Below are positions 23,186 through 36,890 of a DNA stretch of 64,000 bases, one piece after another (position 1 is the first letter of the stretch; every line of letters begins with the position of its first letter). The DNA is from Cucumis sativus. Taxonomy: Eukaryota > Streptophyta > Magnoliopsida > Cucurbitales > Cucurbitaceae. A model generated the notes under the pieces. It was not told where the DNA came from and ran no database searches. It saw only the letters and a program-made list of their open reading frames with translations. Made by a program: the position numbers and the translations under genes. Location of the stretch: positions 16,892,307 to 16,956,306 of the forward strand of contig NC_026661.2 of assembly GCF_000004075.3 (NCBI RefSeq), in the 5' to 3' direction.

Positions 23186-24295
23186 AAATAGCATGCTCAT
23201 TTATATTGAACATGTTGAGAAAATGAGCCTAAGGAAATAGTAATACATAACAAAACTATGATCTATTCTTACGAGATTCTCCATAATTGACCTTTTTTTT
23301 TCTCAAGATAAAATAGTTGAAAGTGAAAATTTTGAAACACATATTAACTTACTAACACACTCCCTTGCCAATTAAAATATTCATTTGGACTTTTTCAACA
23401 AATTTAATTAAAGGAATAAAACTTCCATATTTAATGAAAATTAGTTTCAAAGCATTCTTTTCTTTTTCTTCGTAAAAACAATTATATATATGATTTTTTT
23501 TTAAAAAAAAAGCATATTCCAACCTTAACCTTAATCTTCTTTTAATACCAACCCTAATCTTAATTACTAGTTTGTAAAAAGATAAAGCCATCTCATTCAC
23601 AAAGACGTCCATATTTCACCATAAAATCTCTACAACAACGACTCTTTTCCCCCCTACTTTATTTTATTTTTAAATGTCAATTTATCATGACTCTATAAAA
23701 AAAAAAATTAAAATTAAAGAATCTATTTTTTTAATAATTAAAACTAAATCCAAAATTAAAAATAGAGGAGACTTGTAGTATAACCTAAAGTTATGGATGT
23801 TGACATGATCAAAGTTTTTAGATGGAATAATTTTTTTAAAAAAAAAAAAACATTAAAGAAATATAATAATTTTAGAAAAAAATCAACTATTATTGAAATA
23901 AATATATAATTATATTAGTGGACAAAAAAGACTATTACTTATTTTTATAGGATCCAAAAATTGGTCATTGGTTTATCCAATTTATGTACCTTCTCTACTT
24001 TCTATGACTTTCTTTTTCTTCCCCTTCTTCAGCTTGACAATATAACAACCCTAACTAAATTATGTAACATGTGCTATAATTAATATATACCTTATTATAA
24101 TCATATCATTAAATTTATTATTATATAAAAAAAGTATTATACTTTAGGTTAAAATATTTTGTCCAATTTTTTGAGCTTGGACCATCCTATATGGAGAAAC
24201 AACATGTTATCCGAGAGGAAAGTTACGTTCCACTGTGAAGCCAACGATTGTTCGATTTTAATAAATCTTAAATTTAATTTTAGTTGACATTGATT

Positions 24296-24320
24296 AAATA
24301 ATAATAATAATAATAATAAT
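24296..24320. repeat. (AAT)n microsatellite
   Basis: Uninterrupted run of about eight AAT triplets in AT-rich intergenic DNA. Confidence 0.9.
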
Positions 24321-25151
24321 ATATGAGTATATTTTTAAAATTTATAATAGGGATGGTGTAGATAATGAAAAGTTTTAAGAAAGGAGTATTATTGATGATT
24401 AAATATAAGAAATTTCAAAGTAAAAGACTAGAAAATTGGATAGGTGAAAGTAGGAAAGGTAATAGTAGACAAACTTAGGACGGAAAATAAGATTTCAATC
24501 TTTACTTTATTATAAACATGATTCAAAAAATATAAAGTTATATGGTTGTATGTAAATGAATTAGCCTATCATTGAGGACTAAGACCTATATATTGAATTT
24601 TGAGAAATCCAAAAATAATTAGAATAATATGTTATATTAATTATTCTAAATTTAGTGGAAGAGAGGAAAGTTCCTTGAACTTCATTTTTTGTTATTATTT
24701 GTAGAGAGGAATTAAAAAATGAATAAATAAAACATTAAAAACTAAGAAACCCAAAAAGAAAACATTATCTTATTCTAAGAAGTTAAAAAGAGTGGAAGAA
24801 AGGAAAGTTCTTTGAACTTTTATTATTAGTTATTATTATTGTTATTATTATATTTGTATAGAAGAATAATATATTTGAAAAAAAGTCTTGAAGTTATAAC
24901 CTTATGTTTATCTAGAATACACACATTTCATTTGTCTTTATGTACCAAGTTGGTTTAACTATATTTAGTTTTATTTCTCAATGTATTATAGTTTTATTTT
25001 CCAATGTGTCAGAGCGTAAGGATTTAAACTTTGAAATTGAGTTGGGTTCATTGGGTTCATGTTAGTAATATATTATAATTTGTTAAAATTATCTTTTTGA
25101 AGAAAATTTAAAATTAAAATTTAATTAGATAAATAATTATTTTATTTAGAT

Positions 25152-25305
25152 AAATTTTAAAAAATAATAAATTTTATAAAATATTTACAAATTATAGATA
25201 GTGATTGATATGCTATAATGATAGAAGATTATTATTGATAGAATCTAAAATTTTGCTAAGCTGGTAAATATTTTAATTTATTTTGTTATTTTTAAAAATG
25301 TCCAT
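25152..25305 (+). repeat. Dispersed AT-rich repeat, copy 1
   Basis: Shares an ordered set of blocks with copies at 38781-38970 and 57441-57612: an AATAAATTTTATAAAATATTTA-type block, then GATATGCTATA and ATAGAA, then GATAGAATC.AAAATTTTG, then TAAATATTTTAATTTATTTTG, and finally a TTTTTAAAAATGTCCATTT end. No protein is encoded. A non-autonomous element (MITE-like) is the likely origin. Confidence 0.6.
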
Positions 25306-27070
25306 TTTATTTATTTATTTTTAGATTTTAAAGGATGAAAATAATACTTAAACCCTAAACCTTCAATGATAAATCAAGGTGATGGAAAAGTTTAGATTTA
25401 TAAGTGTTGGATATTCAAACTTATTTTAAAAACATGCATGTATTTATGAAAACAACTTTTAATTAAACGATTTAATTTTGTTGTTATTATCATTTTATTT
25501 ACAATAATTGCAATTTACTCTTCTTTTTTTTTTTTTTGATGTCTAGTAGCTCACCCGAACCATTAACTTGTTGATCGAATTTAAAATGTCTTACTGGCGT
25601 GACAATCAACTAATTCAATAACATCCCAACCCAACCTAATTTTTAAAATTTGGGTTAGATAATGAGTGAGTTGGATTGTTCGATTATTTATTTCTTTTCT
25701 TTTCTTTTTTAAGTATATTATTTATTAACTTAAAATACTTAAATTTGTCTACAACACATTTTAATAACTAAAATTTCATAAAACTCAAATCTTAAATATC
25801 AAAATTCAACTTACCTATTATAAACTTTAAAAAAACCTCATAATAATATATATATGGATTATAATATTTCTAAAATGTAATATATATTTTAATAATATTA
25901 TAAATTCGATGTTCGGATTGGGATCAACCCATACTTTTAAAAATATAATCTGAACTGATCCAATTCAAAAGAAAAAAACATAAAAAATTCAACCCAACTC
26001 AACCTTCACAGTTTGAATTGAATAGTCAGTTTATCAGATTATTTGAACCCTCCAATCCCACAATTATTTCCTATCTAGAAAGCTTTCCACTAACCTTTCT
26101 TTTATCTATATTTTGATGATAGGTTTTGAGCTCATCTCAAGCTTGATCACCTCATGTGGCTTTTTATTCTTTTCATTAATGCATGCATTTCTTTTTCGTC
26201 GTAGGACATGAATAAGAGTACTATAAATGTGTTAACGTATTTGTGAGATATTCAAATATTTAGAATGATACTTGAGTTTTAGTATATTATTATATTTATA
26301 AAAAATTATATTTACGAACTTAAGAAAATGGAAAATTAAAGAGAAAAATATTATATTGCTAATTAAACATGATCCCATAGTTATATATAATGGTCCATGG
26401 ATACTCCTAAGTAATATGAGTTTTTTTTGTTGAGTTAACAATTAAATTCATTTATGTTAAATTAATTATTGTTAGACTTACATTAGGTAATATATATATA
26501 CTAACAATTTATAGGTTAAAGGTTCGATTTCTTGATCAACCTCACAAATCCTTAAAAAAAAACATTTATACTACATTGGCTATATAATTATATATATTTA
26601 TATATAAATAATTTAATTTAGTATAAATAATATATTTTCCATCAATATGTTTAAGTTTAAAATGGACTCATCCCACACATTATATTAAACTAAAAAATGA
26701 AGATATATGTATGTGTGTGTGAGGGTGTATGTGGTAACAATAACATTAACATATAATTTTTCACTCAATTATCATTTCAGCTGAGAATTAATAACAGCAT
26801 GCAATGTTGTGGTAGCTTGTAATTTTTTCATACATGTGTACATTGATAGAGTAGTAGTGATAATTAAATAGATATAATTATGAGATATGATTTGATTTTT
26901 GTATGATAATATAGAATATTACACACACACTTTAATTTAATTTAATGTATAAAGTATTATTAAAACATTAATAACTAGTTGAGGTATTACAATAAAATGA
27001 AGAAAAGAAGGAAAGAATAGAGGGCAAAAGAATTAACAATCATCCCTAATCCCTAATGACCACCCACAAT

Positions 27071-27766
27071 TTAAGAAGTCAAACTTAAAAGTTCTTCCAA
27101 GTACTCAACACCCAAATCCTCAAAAACAACTACACTTTTCTTCTTCTTCTTCATCATCTTCTTCTCCATCTTCTCCACTTCAGCCATCCTCTTCCTCTGT
27201 ATGGAGTGGCGCCGCTTAAGCGCCAAGACCGGTGAGCTCCCGACCTCCCACCGATACTTCATTTCCCGAAGCGACTCTCGAACAACCTCGATCGGAAAGT
27301 TGAGCGTGGCTAACCCTCCTCTCATACAAAATGCGGCTTGGTCATATGCCAACGCAGCCGCCTCGGCGCTATCAAACGTCCCTAACCACACTCTCACCCC
27401 TTGTCGTGTCGAATCCCTAATCTCGGCTGCATACTTCCCCCATGGCCGCCTCCGTACCCCTCGGTAAACCCTCTCCTCCTTATGTGATTGATCTTCCTCC
27501 ACAACGACCTCATCACAAACACTCCCTTCCTCCACCTCCACCTCCACCACCTCCTCCTTAACTTGCAACTCAATCGGAGACGAGCAAGAGCTTGAATCCG
27601 AAGACGACATCGTCTCTTCGGCGAAAACCATATCATCAAACAACATATCGTTCAAGTAATTGAAGTCAAATGAAGTCTCTTCCCCGGAAATAAAACTCTG
27701 ATTGTGATCATTGTTCCACAAGAAATTTTCTTGGTAATTACCAAAGAAATCACTAAGAATTGACAT
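27071..27766 (-). CDS. ERF1-type AP2/ERF transcription factor (subgroup IXc)
   Basis: Intronless 231-aa transcription activator of the ethylene-response factor family; such factors bind GCC-box promoters in ethylene/jasmonate defence responses. The single AP2 domain spans about residues 101-158: [34 protein letters not shown] and LNFP are all visible. The Ala and Asp that mark the ERF type, as opposed to DREB, are present in AAEIRD and GTFDSAE. The acidic N-terminal [12 protein letters not shown] and the C-terminal [14 protein letters not shown] are group IXc (ERF1/ERF15/ORA59) motifs. A lysine-rich stretch (KKMMKKKKK) just before that motif could be nuclear localisation. The upstream region has a TATA box and an exact GCC box. 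I assign subgroup with confidence, but not which paralogue. Confidence 0.93.
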   Translation of the reverse strand: MSILSDFFGNYQENFLWNNDHNQSFISGEETSFDFNYLNDMLFDDMVFAEETMSSSDSSSCSSPIELQVKEEVVEVEVEEGSVCDEVVVEEDQSHKEERVYRGVRRRPWGKYAAEIRDSTRQGVRVWLGTFDSAEAAALAYDQAAFCMRGGLATLNFPIEVVRESLREMKYRWEVGSSPVLALKRRHSIQRKRMAEVEKMEKKMMKKKKKSVVVFEDLGVEYLEELLSLTS

Positions 27767-27851
27767 GTTTTGGATAAATGGGGTTTTAGTTTAATGTGAT
27801 TGTGGGTGGGGGGGTTTTGAGTTTATGACCAAAATTGGAAAGGTGAGAAAC

Positions 27852-27861
27852 CCTTTTTATA
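27852..27861 (-). promoter_or_regulatory. TATA box of the ERF1-like gene
   Basis: TATAAAAAGG on the minus strand, about 90 bases upstream of the start codon at 27766, followed by a purine-rich leader. It is a good match to the plant consensus in a plausible position. Confidence 0.6.
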
Positions 27862-27992
27862 AGAGAGAGAGAAGAAAAAGTAAAGGGGGTTGTTATTATT
27901 TATAATGATATGTATGAAAAGTTTATAAAATATATACAAAGTTGGTGGTGGTTTATAAAATAGTGGAAGAAGCACAATAAAAAGAAAAAAGG

Positions 27993-27998
27993 CACGTG
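27993..27998. promoter_or_regulatory. G-box (CACGTG) upstream of the ERF1-like gene
   Basis: Palindromic CACGTG, a binding site for bHLH and bZIP factors such as MYC2. It lies about 230 bases upstream of the start codon and is immediately adjacent to a W-box-like GGTCAAAG. Confidence 0.5.
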
Positions 27999-28031
27999 GG
28001 TCAAAGAATTTTGTTAGAGAGGCTAAGAGAA

Positions 28032-28038
28032 GGCGGCT
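28032..28038 (-). promoter_or_regulatory. GCC box (AGCCGCC) upstream of the ERF1-like gene
   Basis: Exact AGCCGCC on the minus strand, the sense strand of the gene, about 266 bases upstream of its start codon. This is the core site bound by group IX ERF proteins themselves, so self- or cross-regulation within the ERF network is possible. Confidence 0.55.
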
Positions 28039-28062
28039 AATATTTGGGTCGAGGAATGTGAG

Positions 28063-28107
28063 ATGGTGTGGTGTGGTGTGGTGTGGTATGGTGTGGTATG
28101 GTGTGGG
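28063..28107 (+). repeat. GGTGT/GGTAT pentanucleotide microsatellite
   Basis: About nine head-to-tail pentamers, mostly GGTGT with two GGTAT variants, directly upstream of the GCC box in the ERF1-like promoter. The run is G-rich on one strand only, unusual in this AT-rich window. Confidence 0.85.
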
Positions 28108-31100
28108 GGATCTAAATTCTCAACTGTCAATGTCGTTTTTGCTGACCACTTACACCCTACTTGCCCTTTTCTCTTTAATTAAATAATCCAATCATCCTAA
28201 AAACTACATCCATCCAAGTTCAAGTTCAAATTACATGGAATGGATTGGGTTTAGGGTAAGGGCAAATCATAATAAAGAAAAAGATAATACATGTATGTAT
28301 ATTAGGGTGGAGGATCTCATCCTTAACTTTGAGGTTCACGATATATATATATATTTATATATGTTGTTTATGTTAGTCGAAGATATTTTTATATTTTGGA
28401 ATTTTAATGAAAATAAATATTTTATTCGGTAAATTAATGCTAGTTTTTTAAATAGTACAAGTATATTAGAATTGTGAGTGTTTTGGTGAGAAAGTAACGT
28501 TGTTGGGGCTTAAACATAGGACAACTTCAATTAACCTACTTTGATACTATCTTAAATCATCAATTGACCAAAAAACTAAAGTTTACGGGATGAAGGATAA
28601 ATTTACTATAATATCTAGCAAATACATTTGTACTTTTTTTAAAATTGAAACTTCAAATATTTTATTCTTGTGAAAAATCCAAGACGACTTAAAAAAAAAA
28701 AAAAGAGGCAGTCAAAGTTTCTTAATTGCTTAGAGGGACCTAAATTCTTCCTCTCTAATTAACAATGAAGAATGTGATATGAATATGCCAATAGGCCAAA
28801 ACCCTACTGATGATAGTGATAGGGTTTCAAACAATTGATGTTTAAGTGTATATGGAAGTAGAGCTAGGAGGATAGCATTGATAGCATTTCAAACTACACA
28901 TTATTCCTAAAATTAATTAATTTTTTTCTGTTGTTTAAACAAAAATGTACTAATAGATGCATTAGAATTTCTCAACTAGATTGACATATTTATATATTTA
29001 TATATAGCATTCTCGTTATGTTCCAAGATCAAGAATGATGATGCATAATCAAAGGAAGAATATACAAAAAGGTACTGGAAAGGAAGTAGAGGAGCTCAAG
29101 TGTAAATATATACAAAGAAAAGAAGGTGTAGAGAAAGGTCGTGTTTCAATTTAAAGCAGTGTGTGTGTGGTAGATCCATCATAGTTTTAAAGAAAAGGTA
29201 TGGATTTTTTAGTCCATGAAGCAACATTTTGCGATAAATCAGTGGAATAGAGGATTATATAATTGTTGGTTTCCAACCCAAACCATGCACATTTTTCCCT
29301 TTCTTAAATATGTTAAATTTTTGGAAGGCAATTTGAAGAAAAGTGGATATTTTCCAACCTCAAAACTTCCCTAACATCAACGAGTCCAATAAAAGCAACT
29401 TTCAAATTATATCTTTGATTATGTCAAATAATATTTGGAAGATTCTGATCCTATGTTGCATTCCTAATAACAAATTATCACATGTGTTCACACGAAATTT
29501 AAAAAAAAAAACTAATTCGTAGAGTTGAACGGACGTTGAATATAATGTGATGCACTAATTCTTTATCTATTATTTGATATTCTTCTGTTTTCTCTCGATT
29601 GAATGCAAGCTAAAATCTAAAAAAAGTTTGTATCTTCAAATGAAACTTCAATCTTCTTCGAGAGTGGTTGGCGTCTTTTGCTTCTTGAGAGAATTCTCAA
29701 AATTTTGTCCCTCGTAACTTCTCTATTTATAGAGTTCTTTGATAGGATTTATGACTTGAACTTTGTTGATTCATGGACGAGACACATGAGCTCAAGTATA
29801 TGGATTTGGATCATATTTAGCATGCATTTGAAGTAAATTAAATTTATTTATTTTTAACTCAATTGAACTTTAACACAAATAAATAATATTTAATTTCACC
29901 AAAATAATTAACTTGATCCCACCGTTATGATATGAAAACACGTGACATGATCAAAATTGGCCAATTTATATCTTTCAATTTCAATTTGGGACATGTCAAC
30001 TTTTAATATAATTAGTCTCTTCAATTATTTGTATTTTTTCCCATTACTTTGGTAATGACGTGACAATTTGTGAATGATACGAAATTATTCTCGTTCAACA
30101 ATGTATATGTGTTTAGTTTTTGAATCAAACACGTCCTTATCTAGCTAGTATATATATATAGTACCCTAATTTTTTAAACTTTGTGTCCAATCAATCCTTA
30201 AATTTCCAAATATGTTTAATATAAATTTATAATCTTTCATCTTTTAAGTTAAACTTTGTGAGTAAGTCCCTAAATTATTTGAAATATTACGTCAGATGAA
30301 TCAAGTCATTAAAAAATTTCTATATCTAAATATCGTTTCCAACTTCATCATTTAAAATAATTACCCTAAACATCTAAAATCCTCCACCAATTTAAGATTT
30401 TTTTTTTTTTTAAGATTCACAGCCCTATTAGAAATATATAAGATTTAAAGATTTAAGATTGTTATATAGACATACAATAACATATCTTAAATTCGTACAT
30501 CAATTAAGTTAAAAAGAAAAAAACTTGTTATGGTCTATTCTTATATATTGACCGAAGCTTTTGTTTAGGTGTATGCTCAGCCCTGAGTTGAAGGTAACTT
30601 TAACTAAAAAGCATAAAAGTGGATGAGTAAAATAAAAATGCTAACCCTTATGTGCAAGTGGGACACAAGTTTTTAAACTCCACATGTTCTTTTAAGCAAA
30701 GGTCTTTCCTATGCCAGTTGCAAATTTTGACTCAATTATTTATACCAATTCTCTCTTTTAACTTCTTTAATTTTTCTAATTATTTAACATTTTACCTTTC
30801 TAATTTTAAGATATTTTATAAAAAAATCAGTATGCAATTAAAAATTCTAAACTTTTATAGAAAAAGCTTTGAAACCAACAGTACAGTATATGGATGTTGT
30901 AGGTGATTGAAGGTGATTGTGGACAAGGATAGATTTCATGCTGTTTAGACTCTTTAAATGAGTTTGTTGTTGTTTCTTTTTTAAGATCAACAAAGTGATT
31001 TGATTTAATCTAGATCTAAAAATTCTTTTAAAGAAAAAAAATTAACTTTTATTGTGAACATTTTTTACGAGAAATTCTAAAATCTTATTTTAACCTTCTA

Positions 31101-34100
31101 AGTTGATTAAAGTTTTATATAAGTTTAACACAAGTTATTAAAGATTAACTTTTCTTTTCTGAATGAGAAACTTTTAACAATTTGATGAAATATTGTGATT
31201 GTTAGAACATGAAGAATTAGATAGATGTTGATCTTCTAGTTGGTTTGAATAATTCAACAGTTGTTATCCTTTCATATAGGTTGATGATATTCAATCTTCC
31301 ATCCAATAAATGTTGAGTTCATATTTTTTTTCTTTCAAAAGGTACATTTTTAATTAGATTTTAATAATTTATGTCATTAAACTGTATTATATATATATAC
31401 ACACACACACATATATAAAAGTTGTTTTTCACACCTTCTAAATTAACAACTGAGTGTATATATTTGAACAAATTTATGTTTTCTTACTTAATGAATTGGA
31501 AAATCTGATTTAAAAATAGAAAGTTCCAATTTAAATTTTGTGATAATAGTATAATTTCAAATTTGGTCAACAAAACATGTGCACCATAACATCTCATTCT
31601 AGAAATTCCTCAAGAGTGTGTGATTGAGGGAGCCTAAGCTACATCTAATTATTATCCAAACTAAAACTACTCATTAGCATTTTAAATAAATAGAAGTAAT
31701 AAATTCTATTAATTAATTTCATCTTGAATTAAAGAATCCAAATCCAAGAATATTCAAAACCTTTAAAGAAAAATAAATAACTTTTTTACTTTAAAATTAA
31801 TTAAAGAAGTAATAATCAAATATACACTACCATAACATAAACATATTAAAACTATATTATAAAGACATTACTTTATGACTTTTAAAACTAAATGTAGTAA
31901 CAATTAAATCTACTAATTTTATTTTTGTTGTATAGAGTTAATCTAAAATTAAGAATTAAGAATCACAACCTATCAAAAAGGAAATTACTTCTTTACTTTT
32001 AAAATTTTGAAGAACTATTATCTACTAATCCACTTCTTTCATGTAAAAAGTCCAAAACCTATCATGGATTTTAAGTTTTCTTTTCTTTTTATGAAATATA
32101 AGATACTAATTTTAATCTCTAAACGTACGTATATAAAATTAAGTATTAGTAGATAAACAAATGTAAACAATTATTCAAACTTTGAAAGTTTAGAATAAAA
32201 TTGATTTCTATGAAAAATGGGAATAAATTATTCTAACCTCAGCCTTTTATGTCTAAAATCATCATTATTTTAGTACTGTTTCTGTCTTTTTGTGAAAAGC
32301 AGAAAAAACAAAGAAAAGAAAGAACTGTTTATGTCTTCCAACATTTCTTCTTCTTCATTCAAAACTCTTAATTTTGTTTTTTCTTTTCTCTTTTTTCACA
32401 CAGATTTTTCTTGAACGTTCAACCACATATATAATAATAAAATTATTAATTAATTAAAGCATTGAATCTATCAATACTTTTATACGCAATATATTTGTTT
32501 TTATAATCAAAGCGCATTATACTCACATATTTATTTGAACGTTGGTAACATGAGGCTTGAAATTTTGTTGAGGACTTCTAGTCTACCATATAGAAATTTT
32601 GATAATGTCTAACACGTGAGTTATACATTCATATTGACAATATGTCACCACATTAGGATCTCTCTCGACCGGCAATATTGACGTAACACCAACAGTTAAT
32701 TTGTTTGAAAGAGAGAATACAACTTGTAAAATATAAAGTTGCACATTAAGCACTTAATGTGATGTTTGACATGTGTGTAAAAGCTAAGGAGTTCGAAAGT
32801 AGGATTCAAAGTTACTTCTATACCGTGGAACAACAAATAAAGAAAACACAAATTAATTAAATGTAAAGCAATAGCTAGTAGAAAATCGAAACAAAAATCA
32901 TTAAGAGTGTGTTAACTACATCTACTGACAAAGAGAACGATTTATTATTAAAGTAGAATTCAAAAAATACAACATGTAGTTGTTGTTGTGTCCATAGCTA
33001 GGGTTAGATAAAAATTATGTAAATAACAAATACGTAAGAGACTCAAAACATGGCAAAAATGATTTAAACAAAGCATAGATACAACGCTCTCGACGCAAGT
33101 AATAATAATGTATTTAATAAAAAATGTATTTTAAATAATTTTAAACCTAATATAATGACATTTACTAATTCAATTAACAAACACTGTATTTTAAATGAAT
33201 GATTCAATTTAGACATAATCCTCTTGGTATGGGGATTGTTGGACAAAAGACTATGAAATTCAATCACAAATAGATAATATAAGAGCTAGTAGTAATAATA
33301 ATAATGTTTATTTTGGTAATCTATGGGTTTTATAATTCCATTAAAAAAAATTAACAACTAAAGTGAATAAGAATACAATGGATGGCAGCAATAACTTCTA
33401 TAGAGAAGAGAGATGGCACACAATTTCATCATACAAAAACAAAATGCATATAAACATATGAAAACAAATTAACAATAGAAACAAAGATAATTATATTTTT
33501 AACATATGATATGATATGATGCCAAGACCATTATTAACTATTTTTTTAATTAAAAGAATTAATTAAGAGAATATTCATTACCAATTTGTTTATTTTTATT
33601 TTGTCATCAATAGTTTCCTTGTCAACTTGCATATCTTAATTATATCAAGGAATTTCAAGGAGAAAAATAAAAGGGTTCTTCATTTAAGGATTTTTAGTTT
33701 TCTATTTTAATTTTTAAACTATAGTTTTTAGATACTAAATGCTTCATTTTTAGATTATATATATATCTTACATGTAAAAGTTTTGTATGTCCAAATAAAT
33801 AAAGATGTGTGTATGTGATGTGTTGGCCCTTACTTTATTATATTGTTTCTATATATGACCATTCTTGCTTGAAACAAAAAATTTACCCTCTAGATGACAT
33901 AATTAAATTACATTACATTTATAACTCCTAAAACAATTAACGTTTTGTAAAATTGTTTTCTTGAAAAATACAAAATTACAAATGCGTATACAATGACGAT
34001 CGGATCATATGATTCACACATGATGAAAAAGATAGGATTAATATCATCTACATAACATTTAAAATATTTGTTAATTATCTAAAACACGTTACCATATCAT

Positions 34101-36314
34101 ATAATTAGCTAGGAGAAGTAACAATAACAATAACAACAATCTTGTAAAATAATAATAATATATATAAAATCTACTTGATAAAAATTATGATAAATAATCA
34201 CTTTTAGGCTTAGATGGAAGCATAATAAAGATTGTGAAAAGTTCATGTTCTCAATTAGGTTAATGTCAATATCTAAATCTTTAATTCTATTTTATAACTT
34301 AATTATATTTTACATTTATAATTAGCCCTCGTGATAAATAAATCTTGGGTTTATTGGGGATGGTTCATGTACCAAGATCTCATGTTCCTCAGTCCTAATT
34401 AATTCTATCTTTTTCTTTAATGAAAAAGAAAAAGGTTGCAATTAATAATAGTTAGAGAATAATGATTATTATCTTTAATTACTTATTTTAGTATAGTCAA
34501 GCAAATCATGTAATCAAGTCAGATTAAATTACGTAGAAGAAAAGAAAGTGATGTACTTTTATGTTTGACAAATGTGTTATTCTTAAAAAGATGGATGCAT
34601 TTAATCATATGGAGGGCTTTGAGATACATATACATACACATGCATCTAAATACCCAACTTGTTTTAATTTTATTAAAATTAAAACATCAAGTTGAAGTAT
34701 TAAAAAATGTATTATATGAAATAATGAATATTTAATTTCAAATTATTGTAAACTAATTAATAATTGATTTTCTCCCACTTGTAAAATCAATCTCTTGAAT
34801 TAAAAAATTCAACTAATTCATAGTGGAAAATGATGTCATATCAAGAAAAATCAAATGAGTCTTCTAATAATTTGTCAATTCTCATGCATTCATTCATTCA
34901 TCTTCAAGCTTTGCTTGCTTCTTCTTTCTCTTCTCTTATTATTTATCTATTTAATTAATAATTTTTTACTTTACAACTTTCTCAAGCTTTTTTTACTCTT
35001 GAAAATTTTCTTAATTTAATTTTTTAATAACTTTTCCATTTTAGGTTAATCTATCATATTTGCCATAAAAGAAAGTTCGAGGAAGATTAGGACTTTTAAT
35101 TGGTAACTTAAGTTTTGTTTTTTGTTTTCATATTTATTAAAATATATAACAAAATTTCTAAAATCAAGTTTGGTAGTATGAAACAATTTTCATATTTATG
35201 TTATAAATTTATTTTATTATTGTTATTTATATGAAATTGATATTTTATTATTGTTCATATAAAAACATACAAATGTAATAAATTATACATTATAATATTT
35301 ACAAAATAATAATTATACAAAAACAAAATTGAACAGAGAATAAGTTTGTTAATTAATGAGTAATAGTTTATATCCAACTAAACAACGAAAATGTATTTCA
35401 AACAACAGATTTTGAAAATTGATTCAAATTAGAATTATAATTTTTCAACTTGCAACTAAATGCATATAATCTGAAAAGATAAACACAACTCCTCTTTTCT
35501 AGAACCTTTGTTTTCAAAATTTATGCATTCATATGATCTACCAAACAAAGTTCTCTATATAACTAATGGATAATGATGAGTTTGGTCTTCTTCTTCGTCT
35601 CTATTTAGGGTTCTTTTCTTACACATTTTCTGCTGTTGTTTAGTATACCTTGACTCTTGTGAGACTGTTCTTGTTGCTTAATTAACATATACGAAGAAAG
35701 AAAAAATAATAATCTATAAACACTTTTTAAAAAGAGTACTAAGCTGATCACTTAATGGTTATCAGAAAATTAAAGTGGTTTATTTTATTTATTTAACTTT
35801 GATGTAAAAAGGAAAAGAAAATATCTATGAACACTTTTAAAAAAGAGTAAGCTAATTTAATGATTATCAGAAATTTGAAGTGTATTATTATTATTATTTA
35901 TATTAGAATTTTGATTTGAGCAAATATTTTGTATGATATTGTTACTATAAATTTTGAAATAGACACTATCATAATATTTAAATAGCATCTCAAAATATTT
36001 CTAATTCCATTAGATTTTAATACGTGAGAAAAAAAACCTAATTAAAAACTAATGTCGATGAAACTAATTATTTTTTAAAAAAAGTCAAGGTTTGTCATTC
36101 CTTATCATCGTCTTTCTTCTTTTCTCTTCTAGTCTTTTTTATTTTCCTCTTTTGCAATTTTTTTTCTTTCGTCTTTTTCTCTCATTCTACATTTTTTTAA
36201 AAAATATTTTCATTTGCTCTTCCTTTTCATATTTTTTTTTGCAATTTTTCTTTTCCTTTCCATCGTCTTTTTCTTTTCTTTTGTAATTTTTAATTTTTTT
36301 TCAAATTCTTATTT
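28108..36314. other. Long gene-poor AT-rich region between the two ERF genes (left part)
   Basis: About 8 kb without a supportable gene; the few open frames are short and lack family features. Around 29450-30110 the sequence is more complex and holds CTCTATTTATAGAG-like and CACGTGACATG stretches, such as are seen in LTRs, but no terminal repeats were recognised. A TA/CA microsatellite lies near 31389-31418. Confidence 0.4.
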
Positions 36315-36890
36315 GGTTCAAGATCGTGTACAAAATATAAAAAGATCGATTTTTTCAAACTGTTATTTGGTTGTTTAACATCGTGTGTCAAATATAAAAG
36401 CTCCCGAAAAAAAATCGTTAGGATATTGGATTGCCAAATGAAAACGACCGTGTACAAAAAAATAGCAAAATCTAAATAATGATGTTCCAAATCTAAACAA
36501 TCGTGTACCAAAAAAATATTTTAAAAAATCGTTGAGGCTTAACTATCCAAATTTAAACGATTGTATGTCAAATCTATATGATCGTGTGTCAAATGTAAAT
36601 GATTGTGTTCCAAAATTTTTTGAAAAAAAATCGTTTAGATTTGACTATTCAAATTGAAACGATCAAATGTAAGCGATCGCGTGCCAAATCTAAACCACAA
36701 AAAAGTATTGAATAAAATAATTTAGATTTGACAACCCAAATTTAAGGATTAAATTAAACGATCGTGTGTTAAATCTAAACGATCGCGTATCAATTTTTTT
36801 ATAAAAGAATCGTTTAGATTTTGGTAGTAAAATATAAACGGTCGTATAAGAATGAATAGTCAAATCTAAATAATCGTTTTCCAAATAAAT
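36315..36890. repeat. GATCG minisatellite (about 21-bp unit, degenerate)
   Basis: Irregular repetition of a unit close to AAATCTAAACGATCGTGTGTC, in which GATCG(T/C)GT recurs together with AAATCTAAA or its inverse TTTAGATTT. The block follows a T/C-rich tract (36092-36310) and is followed by GTGCTAGATGTCAATTAATC and a GGCCCGAGCTTTTTTCG-type segment. The same order of parts recurs around 45780-46300. Confidence 0.7.

Larger units (their letters stand above)
23190..27070. other. AT-rich gene-poor region downstream of the ERF1-like gene
   Basis: No gene could be supported. It contains long A and T runs, an AAT microsatellite at about 24296-24320, TA-rich segments near 26580-26620 and one dispersed repeat copy (25152-25305). 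The stretch immediately below 27071 should hold the ERF 3' UTR. Confidence 0.45.

Noticed and set aside
27201..27639. ORFs of 81 and 88 codons within the ERF1-like gene
   Set aside because: They are other-frame shadows of the AP2 coding sequence.
30652..30906. 84-codon ORF rich in Phe, Asn and Ile
   Set aside because: Composition equals that of the AT-rich background and there are no domain or splice features.
36092..36286. 64-codon ORF made mostly of Phe, Leu and Ser
   Set aside because: It is the translation of a T/C-rich tract in the GATCG element, not a protein.
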